NCBI GenBank assembly: GCA_965223305.1
Contig: CBDCWT010000055.1
Location: forward strand, 1 to 60,414
Origin: CBDCWT01 sp965223305
Lineage (GTDB): Bacteria > Planctomycetota > Planctomycetia > Pirellulales > Pirellulaceae
Direction: 5' to 3'
DNA: 60,414 nucleotides
Shown: piece by piece, positions 43,743-52,032 of the stretch
Position numbering within the stretch: position 1 is the stretch's first letter
Layout of the letters: the number at the start of each line of letters is the position of its first letter
Made by a program: the position numbers and the translations under genes
Notes under the pieces: generated by a model
What the model saw: the letters and a program-made list of their open reading frames with translations, nothing else
What the model was told of the DNA's origin: nothing
Databases searched by the model: none

Positions 43743-44239
43743 GATTCCCCCTGACTGACATGTCTCATGAGTCGAGCCGGACATCCTGCGACGATCGTAT
43801 CGGGCGACACGTCCTTCGTAACCACCGCCCCCGCGCCGACGATCGCCTTCTCTCCGATCGTCACACCACAGAGGATCACCGCACCCGAACCGATCGAAGC
43901 GCCGCGGCAAACGCGCGTCGGCACGACGGTCCAATCATCCTCCGTCTGCAACCCACCGTCGGCTGCCGTGGCGCGCGGAAAACGATCGTTGATAAATCGG
44001 ACGCCGTGGCCGATAAAGCAGTCATCCTCGATGGTGACGCCTTCGCAAATGAACGTGTGCGAGCTGACCTTGCAGCGGGCGCCGAGGACCGCTCCCTTTT
44101 GAATCTCTACAAAAGCGCCGACTTTCGTTTCATCACCGAGGCTACATCCGTAGAGATTCACAAAGTCGTAGATCCGCACATCCCGGCCGAGTCGCACATC
44201 GGCGGCAATGCGCTGTAACGGATTGTCCTGTCGATCCAC
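43739..44239 (-). CDS. Hexapeptide-repeat (LbH) sugar N-acyltransferase (WbpD/WlbB-like)
   Basis: The 166-residue protein is built of hexapeptide repeats from RLGRDVRIYDFVNLYGCSLG to VGAGAVVTKDVSPDTIVAGCPARLM. GHGVRFINDRFPRA is the loop expected near the substrate site in 3-N-acetyltransferases such as WbpD and QdtC. It sits directly before the WbpE-type aminotransferase and overlaps it by four bases. The GTG start shares a base with the preceding TAG. Acetyl-CoA-dependent acetylation of a 3-amino sugar is the expected reaction. Confidence 0.87.
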   Translation of the reverse strand: MDRQDNPLQRIAADVRLGRDVRIYDFVNLYGCSLGDETKVGAFVEIQKGAVLGARCKVSSHTFICEGVTIEDDCFIGHGVRFINDRFPRATAADGGLQTEDDWTVVPTRVCRGASIGSGAVILCGVTIGEKAIVGAGAVVTKDVSPDTIVAGCPARLMRHVSQGES

Positions 44240-45486
44240 TAGGCGAGTTCCCGCACACGCTGATTGCCAACGGAATGCCCACCTGCCCCGCGCGGCGGTT
44301 GCCGTAGTAGCTGCTGGTAGACATCAACGACCTGCCTCGCGCACCAGTCCCAATCGTATGCCCGCATCTCGTCGGCAATCGCCGGTCGGTCGTAACGGTT
44401 TGCCAGCACCTGCAACAGCCCCCGGCGGACGCCTTCTCCGTTGCTTGGAACCAGCGCCCCCATCGATTCGTTTGTGACGACCTCGGCTACTGCACCGACA
44501 TCGGTGGCAACGACTGGGCAACCACAGGCCATCGCCTCCAGCAGTACGTTGGGACATCCTTCACTACGACTCGACAAACAAAAACAATCCGCCGCGTTGT
44601 ACCACAAGATCAAATCTCGATTCGAAACTTCACCCACGAAGTGAACCTGTTCAGCAACACCCAGCTGTGTCGCCAACTGTTTCAACTCTCTAGTGCGATC
44701 TCCCTGCGCGAAGGCTCCGTTCTGCCCGATCAGATGAAGTTCTGCGTTAGGAAAGCGATCGACCAACTGCGGGAAAGCACGAATGATGCGATCGAATCCC
44801 TTACGTGGAGTCAGGTAACCTATCCCCAGCACAATCTTCGCCTGAGGCGCTAACCCCAATCTCTCCCGGCACGAATGTTGATCGAGAAAGTGAAAGGCCG
44901 CTGCATCGACGCCGTTGCGAATCGTCGTGATCCGCTCTTCCTCAACACCGCGTTTCACGCACAGTTCCTTCAATTCGTCACTCAGCGTAATGACTCGGTC
45001 GGACGCCGCCAGCAAACGCTTCACGATAACACTGGGAAACGAGCGTTCGGCTAGGTGCAATGCGGGCGTTCCACGCACAGTCACCAGCTGTTTCGTTTTG
45101 AAAAGCCGGGCTAACCAACGGCCTGCCGGCAAGTCAGGATAGGTCCAATGCAGATCGATTAAATCGAAACGCTGCTCACGGTTGAGCCTCCGTGCCACGG
45201 AAAGCACCGCGAGGCTGTATGTGAAAGCCACCAGAGCTTTAAACACGACTGGAATCGAAAAGAAGCGTGGATGGTAGACTCGAATCCCCTCGATTGTCTC
45301 TACCGGCGGGATTCGATCATGGCCTTCGTATCGCTTCAGACGCGAACAAAACGGGAACCAGATTACCGGGTTAATGACGGTTACGTCGCTGTAGCGCGAG
45401 ACCGCTTTCACCCGGTTGAGAACAAACGTACCTCGATTTGGGTATACGCTGCTCGGAAAGAGAAAGCTAATGGCCAAAACTCGCAC
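44239..45486 (-). CDS. GT4-family glycosyltransferase
   Basis: The product is 415 residues from GTG 45486, chosen because GGAGAG lies just upstream and the N-terminus becomes MRVLAISFLFPSSVYPNRG; the longer frame starts at 45507. The donor half has VLGIGYLTPRKGFDRIIRAF and SLSSRSEGCPNVLLEAMACGCPVVATDVGAV, with E-x7-E. TVRGTPALHL in the acceptor half and the general layout resemble TuaC-type enzymes. It overlaps the end of the ligase/polymerase gene by about 20 bases, so translation is coupled. Donor and acceptor sugars are not predictable. Confidence 0.87.
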   Translation of the reverse strand: MRVLAISFLFPSSVYPNRGTFVLNRVKAVSRYSDVTVINPVIWFPFCSRLKRYEGHDRIPPVETIEGIRVYHPRFFSIPVVFKALVAFTYSLAVLSVARRLNREQRFDLIDLHWTYPDLPAGRWLARLFKTKQLVTVRGTPALHLAERSFPSVIVKRLLAASDRVITLSDELKELCVKRGVEEERITTIRNGVDAAAFHFLDQHSCRERLGLAPQAKIVLGIGYLTPRKGFDRIIRAFPQLVDRFPNAELHLIGQNGAFAQGDRTRELKQLATQLGVAEQVHFVGEVSNRDLILWYNAADCFCLSSRSEGCPNVLLEAMACGCPVVATDVGAVAEVVTNESMGALVPSNGEGVRRGLLQVLANRYDRPAIADEMRAYDWDWCARQVVDVYQQLLRQPPRGAGGHSVGNQRVRELA

Positions 45487-46828
45487 TGACTGGCTCTCCG
45501 GCAACAAACTCTTCAGGAACTAAATCTGGCTCCTTGGCGGTTGACTCTTCCGCCAAAAGGGCAGGTAGCATTCGCGCATACACCAAACTCAGCGCCATCC
45601 AGAGGATGTAGCCCTCTCCTTTCAGATTGGCGTTGAACATCGAAGTCACGAGTTGTACGACAACAACCGATTCCAACGTACACGCAAGAAAACTGGCGCG
45701 AACGCTACCAGCTAGTTCGGCCTCGCGGCGGGCTCTGCCCAGAGACCACCAAGCCACCGACAGGGCCGCCAGCAAGAGAGTCAAGCCTTGCACACCCCAG
45801 CTGGCAGCGATGTCGAGATACCCGTTGTGAACCGAGCGATACTCACCCCACTCCAGGTGTGAGATATACCTCATTCCCAATTCACTCTCAAAAGCGGCTT
45901 CACTGCCAGACCCAATCGGATGATCGTTGATCATCTCCAGTCCAGCTTGCCAGAAGTCGAACCGCGACGTCGCTGATGAATCACGCGTTTCGGCCGGCTT
46001 GAAAGTCGTCAGAAAACGGCTCAGCGCAGTGTCCCTCTGCTCGGGCCCCATGACCAAGCAGAGACCGACGACCCCCAGGGCGACGCCGGCCAGCGCGTAC
46101 TGTCGCGCCGTTCGTTTTGTACGGAGAAGCAACCACGCCACCCCAATAATCAGTGCAAGTAAGGTCGCACGGCTCATCGCCCGCAACACGACTTCCAAGT
46201 TCAGGGCCAAGCAAACCGCCAACACCAGTCTTTCTAGGTTGTTGCAGAACAACAGTAGATAGCCGCCAAGAGTCAGAGAGATGCACATAAAAGCGGCGGC
46301 TTGGTTGCCATTGAGTCCGCCAAAACGAACCCACAATCGGCCGTCTCTTTCGCTGCCCACATCGTGGACGACAACTTCGTATCCCACAAACCCCGCACCA
46401 ATCACAAACGAAAACAGAATCAGTTTCAGGTCGAACGGGTCTTTCACCGCTTTCACGACGAGGTACAACAAGCCGACCAGCTTCCAGAGATCGACGAGCC
46501 CCTCCCAACTGGTTTCCGGGTTGGAGGCAAAGAAGAAATGCACGAATGTCGCATTCGCTGCATAGCAGAGCATCAGGATGCCGATCAACCGTGATCCACT
46601 AGTCAGGCGATAAGGACGGCCGTCCAAATGCACTCCTATGAAAAGTGCCATGGCGGCGAGCAGCGTCCAGCGAACTCCTGTCTCGGCCAGCGAAGAACCC
46701 CAGCTAAACGCAGCCGGCGAGGCATAGAACGTCAGCAGGTAAAGACTGACTCCCCACGAGGAGCGACGAAACATTAGCGCCAGCAAGGCAGCAAACGCCG
46801 TAAGAAAGCCAACTGTGTGAAGAGTCAC
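45467..46828 (-). CDS. O-antigen ligase/polymerase-type membrane protein (Wzy_C)
   Basis: The 453-residue protein has about eleven helices. The large extracytoplasmic loop reads SATSRFDFWQAGLEMINDHPIGSG, then SVHNGYLDIAASWGVQG, the Wzy_C/WaaL signature with its HN motif. In a locus with Wzx and a Wzz-type kinase this should be the polymerase that joins repeat units at the outer face of the membrane. Ligation to another acceptor is the alternative. GTG 46828 starts the frame. The C-terminal 35 residues are acidic and cytoplasmic. No second polymerase candidate was seen in the window. Confidence 0.83.
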   Translation of the reverse strand: MTLHTVGFLTAFAALLALMFRRSSWGVSLYLLTFYASPAAFSWGSSLAETGVRWTLLAAMALFIGVHLDGRPYRLTSGSRLIGILMLCYAANATFVHFFFASNPETSWEGLVDLWKLVGLLYLVVKAVKDPFDLKLILFSFVIGAGFVGYEVVVHDVGSERDGRLWVRFGGLNGNQAAAFMCISLTLGGYLLLFCNNLERLVLAVCLALNLEVVLRAMSRATLLALIIGVAWLLLRTKRTARQYALAGVALGVVGLCLVMGPEQRDTALSRFLTTFKPAETRDSSATSRFDFWQAGLEMINDHPIGSGSEAAFESELGMRYISHLEWGEYRSVHNGYLDIAASWGVQGLTLLLAALSVAWWSLGRARREAELAGSVRASFLACTLESVVVVQLVTSMFNANLKGEGYILWMALSLVYARMLPALLAEESTAKEPDLVPEEFVAGEPVSASFGH

Positions 46829-46890
46829 TTCACGCCACCTCGTACCATGGTGTTGTTTTCATAGATCGTTGGGCGGAAGTCCACTGTGCC

Positions 46891-48060
46891 CTACTGACTG
46901 CAGATGTTGGTGCCAACAAGTCGATCCGGTGTGGCTCCGTCCACAGCGGCCGAGAGTTCGAGATAAAGGCTCCGGTAGGAGTCCACCATCGCCGGAATGC
47001 TGTAGTGCCGTTCGACGCGACGCCGCACCTGTTGCGAGAGGGTCTCCCGCAACTCGGTGTCACCTGCGAGTTGCCGGATCGCAGCCACTAACTCCTCAAC
47101 ATTAGCGGGCGACACGAGCGGTCCGACCTGACCGTCGTCCAACAGCTCTGGGCTCGCGGCCACCCGTGTTGCAATCACGGGGACCCCGCAAGCCATTGCC
47201 TCCAAAATGGCGTTCGACATGCCTTCATTGCACGACGAATTCGAGACAAGCACGTCCAGCCCATGTAACAATGTCTCGACTGCAGCCAACTCTCCGAGGA
47301 AATGGACGCGATCGCTGATCGCCAGTCGACCGGCGAGCTCTGCGAGTTCATCTCGTAATGGCCCGTCACCCGCCAGGGCGAGATGCAACTCGACATCATC
47401 CGCGCGCAGCTGGGCGACAGCACGCAGCACGCCGGCGTGGTCCTTGAAGGGAACGAAACGGGCGACCATCCCTAACATTAGTCCTTCCGCAGGCAATCCC
47501 AATTGGCGCCGTGTCTCCTGCTTGGCGCGCGTCGGGGGGTGGAATCGGTCCAGATCCACACCATTTGAAATCACCTGAATGCGCTCTCGGGGAAAACCGA
47601 TGCGGTCGGCCATCCGGTCTGCCAGTGCCTCCGAAACAGCCAGCACACAATCGACGTGTCTCCACCCCCAGCGCTGGACGAAGATCTGCCGTGGACGCTC
47701 CCGCACTTTGCCGTGCTCCCCATGGACCACAACCGGCACTCCCGCTAGTTTGGCCGCAACAAGACCTTCTCGGAAAGTCACCCAATTGTGGGTGTGAAGA
47801 ATATCGACTTGTTCGCGTCGTAACAAACTCGCGAGCCGCAGTGGCAGACTCGGATCGTACGATGAATGGCGTTTGCGGTGAACCAGTTTTACGCGGGTTT
47901 GATCGACGCGCGCCTCCGCAGATCCCCCTGACTGGAACGTGCAGATTGACGAAGCAAATTGATCTCTCGGCAAACGGTGAGATAGGTTGATTACCCCGTT
48001 TTCCATGCCGGCTGCGTCCAGTGCCCAGACCAGGTGCATCAGATTCAGTCGCTCCGTCAT
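46891..48060 (-). CDS. GT4 glycosyltransferase resembling the exosortase/EpsH1-associated sugar transferase family
   Basis: The product is 389 residues from ATG 48060 (TERLNLMHLVWALDAAGMENG), preferred over 48078 because GGAG precedes it at good spacing. VINLSHRLP, VVVHGEHGKVRERP and VISNGVDLDRFHPP recall, from memory, the TIGR03088-type transferases of exosortase-linked EPS loci. The donor half has GMVARFVPFKDHAGVLRA and NEGMSNAILEAMACGVPVIATRVAASPELL. It should act on the lipid-linked unit in the cytoplasm. It stands between the amidotransferase and the polymerase genes. Confidence 0.86.
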   Translation of the reverse strand: MTERLNLMHLVWALDAAGMENGVINLSHRLPRDQFASSICTFQSGGSAEARVDQTRVKLVHRKRHSSYDPSLPLRLASLLRREQVDILHTHNWVTFREGLVAAKLAGVPVVVHGEHGKVRERPRQIFVQRWGWRHVDCVLAVSEALADRMADRIGFPRERIQVISNGVDLDRFHPPTRAKQETRRQLGLPAEGLMLGMVARFVPFKDHAGVLRAVAQLRADDVELHLALAGDGPLRDELAELAGRLAISDRVHFLGELAAVETLLHGLDVLVSNSSCNEGMSNAILEAMACGVPVIATRVAASPELLDDGQVGPLVSPANVEELVAAIRQLAGDTELRETLSQQVRRRVERHYSIPAMVDSYRSLYLELSAAVDGATPDRLVGTNICSQ

Positions 48061-48126
48061 GCAGCACTCCAGCGGCATGGATGCGGCATGAGCCGAGCGG
48101 GCCAGTCTGCTAGTGGTTTCACGCGA

Positions 48127-50007
48127 CTAAGCACAAATCGGTTGCCGGTATGGGCGGCGGTTGCGGTGGTGCCACCAACGCACAAAAAACAGGTACCGCC
48201 ACAGTTGGTCCGAACGGTCGCGCCTGCCGGAAAAATGCTCCTGCGCGAGACCACGGATTTCACGGATGCGGAACAAGCCGGTCGTGCCAACGGCTGGATC
48301 GTGCAGCGCGTCTTCCAGCAGACCCCGCAGCTCGCCCCGCAACCAACGATCCATTGGCACCGAGAAACCACGTTTGCGTGGCTGCAGCACTTCTTCCGGC
48401 AGGTCCTTTGCGAAGGCCTGCTTTAGTATTCGTTTTGTTTCACCATCCTGAATTTTTTGCTGGTACGGTAGCCTGGCAGCGAATTCAAAGACACGATGGT
48501 CAAGAAACGGCGAGCGAACTTCGAGCGAATGAGCCATGCTCATCCGATCGACCTTCGTCAGGATGTCGTCCGGCAGGTATCGCTTGGTATCCAAATAGGT
48601 GTACCGCGCCAGCGGATCAGATGGATCGCCTGCCGACAGATCGGAGTGCAGAAGGTTGTAGGTGCTGCACTTGCCAATCGAGCGAATGAAGTCGCGGCTG
48701 AGCATCTCCCTGGTTTCCATCTCCGCGGTCCCCACCGCGAAAACCTGGCCATCGTCCATACCCAAACTGCGAAAGTACCGTCTCCCAGGGGCCGACCTTG
48801 GTAGACAGACATGGATCAGCTGCCCGAGCGCCCCGAGCCCGGCTCTGACTGGCCCCGGCAGATCACGGCGCGCCAGGATGTATTGATAACGACTGTAGCC
48901 ACCGAAGCTCTCGTCCCCGCCGTCGCCTGCGACAGCAACGGTGACATGCTGACGAGCCAGCTTCGACACGTAGTAGGTGGGCAGCGCCGACGTGTCTCCA
49001 AACGGCTCGTCGAAGGAATTCACGAGATCGTCCAGCACTTCAAGCGCGGAAGGACGGACCACCATTTCGTGATGATCGGTCCCGTATCGCTGCGCAACCT
49101 GGCGAGCGAAGTGAACCTCGCTGACTTCGGGTTCCCCGAAGTCGATGTGGAAAGTCTTGATTGGCGACGAGCTCTGCTGAGCCATCAGGGCCACTGTGAT
49201 GCTCGAGTCCAAGCCGCCACTCAGGAACGCACCCAAGGGCACATCGCTGATCATCCGCAAGCGAGTAGCATCTTCCAACAACTCACGCAGCCGTTCTGCG
49301 GTAGCCGGCGGATTCTCCTCGGCCGAAACGGAGCGTGGCACATTCCAATAGCGGTCGATGAGATGCCGTCCCTCTTCCAGCACTAGCCGTCCCGCTGGGG
49401 GCAACTGTTCGACCCCTTCGTAGATCGACCACGGATTGGGAATGTAGCCGAGTGTGAAGTAGTGATAAACGGCTACCGGATCCAACTCGGTTGACACGTC
49501 CCCACAGTGCAGCAGACATTTCAATTCCGAACCAAATACGATTCCGTCTACGGTGTGCGCGAAGTAGAGCGGCTTTTGGCCGAGACGATCTCGAACCAAC
49601 ACGAGCCTGCGGCGGGATTCATCCCACAGCGCAATCGAAAACATGCCATTCAGATGCTTGGCGAAGTCGACACCATGCTCTTCGTAGAGGTGGACAATCA
49701 CCTCCGTATCACCCTTGGTCGCAAACCGATGGCCGCGCGAAACGAGTTCGTCACGTAATTCTTGAAAGTTGTAGATTTCGCCGTTGAAGACAATCGTGAC
49801 GTTTCGGTCTTCGCTGGAAATCGGCTGCGATCCGGTCTCCAGGTCGATGATACTCAGCCTTCTCATGGCCAGCCCAACGCAACCGTGAACGTGCATGCCT
49901 CCTTCATCTGGACCGCGGTGAACGATGCTGGAGTTCATGCGCTCTAGCAACTCCGGATCCGCCGGTCTCCCGGTATGGACGAAACAAACGCCACAAATTC
50001 CACACAT
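48127..50007 (-). CDS. asnB: Glutamine-hydrolysing asparagine-synthase-type amidotransferase
   Basis: The product is 626 residues from ATG 50007, which gives MCGICGVCFVHTGRP with Cys2 in place; a 36-codon upstream extension would overlap the next gene. IVHRGPDEGGMHVHG, FNGEIYNFQELRDEL and GAFLSGGLDSSITVALM are intact, as is AVAGDGGDESFGGYSRYQYI. TKVDRMSMAHSLEVRSPFLDHR is present in one frame, unlike in the 21907-23798 paralogue. It would transfer ammonia from glutamine to a carboxylate of a sugar or small molecule. AsnB paralogues in EPS loci are common but their acceptors are mostly unknown. Confidence 0.9.
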   Translation of the reverse strand: MCGICGVCFVHTGRPADPELLERMNSSIVHRGPDEGGMHVHGCVGLAMRRLSIIDLETGSQPISSEDRNVTIVFNGEIYNFQELRDELVSRGHRFATKGDTEVIVHLYEEHGVDFAKHLNGMFSIALWDESRRRLVLVRDRLGQKPLYFAHTVDGIVFGSELKCLLHCGDVSTELDPVAVYHYFTLGYIPNPWSIYEGVEQLPPAGRLVLEEGRHLIDRYWNVPRSVSAEENPPATAERLRELLEDATRLRMISDVPLGAFLSGGLDSSITVALMAQQSSSPIKTFHIDFGEPEVSEVHFARQVAQRYGTDHHEMVVRPSALEVLDDLVNSFDEPFGDTSALPTYYVSKLARQHVTVAVAGDGGDESFGGYSRYQYILARRDLPGPVRAGLGALGQLIHVCLPRSAPGRRYFRSLGMDDGQVFAVGTAEMETREMLSRDFIRSIGKCSTYNLLHSDLSAGDPSDPLARYTYLDTKRYLPDDILTKVDRMSMAHSLEVRSPFLDHRVFEFAARLPYQQKIQDGETKRILKQAFAKDLPEEVLQPRKRGFSVPMDRWLRGELRGLLEDALHDPAVGTTGLFRIREIRGLAQEHFSGRRDRSDQLWRYLFFVRWWHHRNRRPYRQPICA

Positions 50008-50017
50008 ACGGGAAGCG

Positions 50018-50851
50018 CTACCTCGTAGCCTCTCGCTGATGATCATTTCTTGACGAACCGGAAACCGGCGCCGTGGGCCCGGCTGGCTCGGCGCTTGGCC
50101 GGCCAATAGCCGCAACAGATTTTGCGACTCGGCCCACCTCGCGCCGCAGCTTCTGCTTATCAGCGTCGTTGCTGAGTGTCACGACACAGGCTCCGGCAGA
50201 GCGAAACTGCGCCAGGCTGTCCTCGATTGCAGCGTCAAACCTCTCGAGCACCCGCCGCGCCGCGCTTTCGCTCGACTTCACTCGGCGGGGCCACGAACGA
50301 GGAACGCCGCGCCGCCACAACCGCTCAAAGGCGACCTCCAGAGGTACCGTCACATGAACGACGCATAGATCTAGCCGAGGCCGGCTGCCAAGCCACGCCT
50401 GACTGATGTCCCGGTAGCCCGCACCTGACCACACTCGGACTGCCGCCGTGTGATGTACCAACCCCTCCGAGGAGAGGTAGATCCGCCCCGGATCTGTGGC
50501 GAACTCGCGGTGAAAATATTCCGTCAGCAGCATATCTACGGCAAGCCACTTGAAAGGCAGCCGCTTGGCTTCGCTAAAGGTCGCCAACGGCCGTCCGATC
50601 GACAACCGATTGCAACAGTCGCGCAGATGAATTCGTAGCCGAAACACCCAGTGGGCAATCGCACGAACGATCAAGAACTTCTCCCAACGGCGATTCAACC
50701 CCAGTTTGTGATAGGCTTTGTCGACTTGATAACTCCTCAGCAAGCACTCCTGATCGGTAACCTGAAACCCGCTGTCCCGGAGCGAAGCGCTCAACATCTC
50801 CTCGCACTCACTCTTGCCTGATCCAGGCAGACCGACCAACTCGAGGATCAC
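50018..50851 (-). CDS. P-loop kinase-like protein
   Basis: The 277-residue protein opens LELVGLPGSGKSECEEMLSASL, a Walker A motif. A later DLCVVHVTVPLEVAFERLWRRG resembles the region of small-molecule kinases that binds the phosphate donor lid. SVEPWP-like family signatures are absent, so it could be a sugar, nucleoside or adenylylsulfate-type kinase. It lies ten bases before the AsnB start and 27 bases after the propeller gene. With the APH-type protein at 53591-54547 it forms a pair of candidate kinases in the same operon. The substrate is unknown. Confidence 0.6.
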   Translation of the reverse strand: MILELVGLPGSGKSECEEMLSASLRDSGFQVTDQECLLRSYQVDKAYHKLGLNRRWEKFLIVRAIAHWVFRLRIHLRDCCNRLSIGRPLATFSEAKRLPFKWLAVDMLLTEYFHREFATDPGRIYLSSEGLVHHTAAVRVWSGAGYRDISQAWLGSRPRLDLCVVHVTVPLEVAFERLWRRGVPRSWPRRVKSSESAARRVLERFDAAIEDSLAQFRSAGACVVTLSNDADKQKLRREVGRVAKSVAAIGRPSAEPAGPTAPVSGSSRNDHQREATR

Positions 50852-50878
50852 CGGTCACCTGTGTGCAGGGTCACGCGT

Positions 50879-52024
50879 CTAGCCACCATCACTCGATGAA
50901 AGCGTTTGCAGGTGAGAAAACGACGGCAACCCAGTGTCGTACTGGCCGGCCCCGGCGTACCGACAGCTGGCATCGAGAACGGAGAACACCTGCCTGCCAA
51001 ACTCCTCGGGGATCGGCCACTCGCTCACACGCTCCAGCGTCGCTCGATCGAGCTCGAGGATTCGGGCCAGGGCATATTGGGCTGGTGCCCCCCGCCTGAC
51101 CGTCAATCCCGCGTAGACCCGATCGCCGATGACCGCAATTCCACGCAAGAATCCCTCCTGCTTGGAAACCGTCACGATCTTGTCGATGCGTTTCGTGCCC
51201 AGTGAGGGTCCCTGCGGAACAAAGTCGTGAACGATAATCCGGTTGGCCCTACAATCCGTCGCATAGTGTTCGTTCTCAGCCACGATCCCGTCATGGGCAC
51301 GCCCCAAGCCGTCCACTAGGATTCTCCCGTCCCGCAAACTCACAATCTCGCCTGTCGTGTTAACAGTAACCCACACATCGTCATCCAGAACCAGCACATG
51401 GTTCGGATGCAGGATGTGTGGCCGGAAATGCGAAAAGCGAAGCTCGCGTTCGCGCCTCCTGTAGGCGTTGCTGAACAGGAGTTTGAAAGTATTTCGCAGC
51501 AAAGGCTTGTGCGGCAAATGGGAGTAGGGTTGTCGCCAACCCCTCCAATACTCGTAGCCTCTTTTGATCGTAAAGTAGAGTGACGTGGAGGAATATCGCA
51601 GCCTGCGGGCAACACTGCCAAGCAGATCACGCGTCTCTTGCAGCTGCCATTGGGAATCAAACACCTCGACACAGTCCAAGCCGGTGTTGCAAACCCAGAT
51701 CTTCCCATTGCGAGCCGCCACGTGATGAACGTCGTTTAGATAGGGAAAGGACTTGCTGCCAACGAGGCGGAACGGGGCGGTCTCACATTCCAGCAATTCG
51801 CACTCGGTGGCGATCAGCAGCTTCTCTCCATTCCATGAGGCGCCGGCGAGGCCCTTGTGTGACCCTGCGTAGACGGTGTGCCGGTATCTCAGGCTGTCAA
51901 TAACCGCGCGTCTCCGCCAATCGACAGCCAGCAGATCGCCATAGGACGCCTCCTGGAGCCCGGGTCCACAAGTAAGCACGAGAACTGGGCCTGTCTGCTG
52001 TGAATCTCGAGGTGTGTCCGACAA
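50879..52024 (-). CDS. Unrecognised propeller-like protein
   Basis: The open frame continues to 52312, but that part lies inside the flippase gene. The best start is TTG 52024, eight bases after the flippase stop, giving about 381 residues and MSDTPRDSQQTGPVLVLTCG. The sequence has repeating strand patterns such as GDLLAVDWRRRAVIDSL, GEKLLIATECELLEC, NGKIWVCNTGLDCVEVFD, HPNHVLVLDDDVWVTVN and GDRVYAGLTVR, consistent with a six- or seven-bladed propeller. I do not recognise the family. Lack of a signal peptide places it in the cytoplasm, unlike secreted NHL proteins. Position suggests a part in EPS repeat-unit synthesis. Confidence 0.6.
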   Translation of the reverse strand: MSDTPRDSQQTGPVLVLTCGPGLQEASYGDLLAVDWRRRAVIDSLRYRHTVYAGSHKGLAGASWNGEKLLIATECELLECETAPFRLVGSKSFPYLNDVHHVAARNGKIWVCNTGLDCVEVFDSQWQLQETRDLLGSVARRLRYSSTSLYFTIKRGYEYWRGWRQPYSHLPHKPLLRNTFKLLFSNAYRRRERELRFSHFRPHILHPNHVLVLDDDVWVTVNTTGEIVSLRDGRILVDGLGRAHDGIVAENEHYATDCRANRIIVHDFVPQGPSLGTKRIDKIVTVSKQEGFLRGIAVIGDRVYAGLTVRRGAPAQYALARILELDRATLERVSEWPIPEEFGRQVFSVLDASCRYAGAGQYDTGLPSFSHLQTLSSSDGG

Positions 52025-52032
52025 GGGGTATC

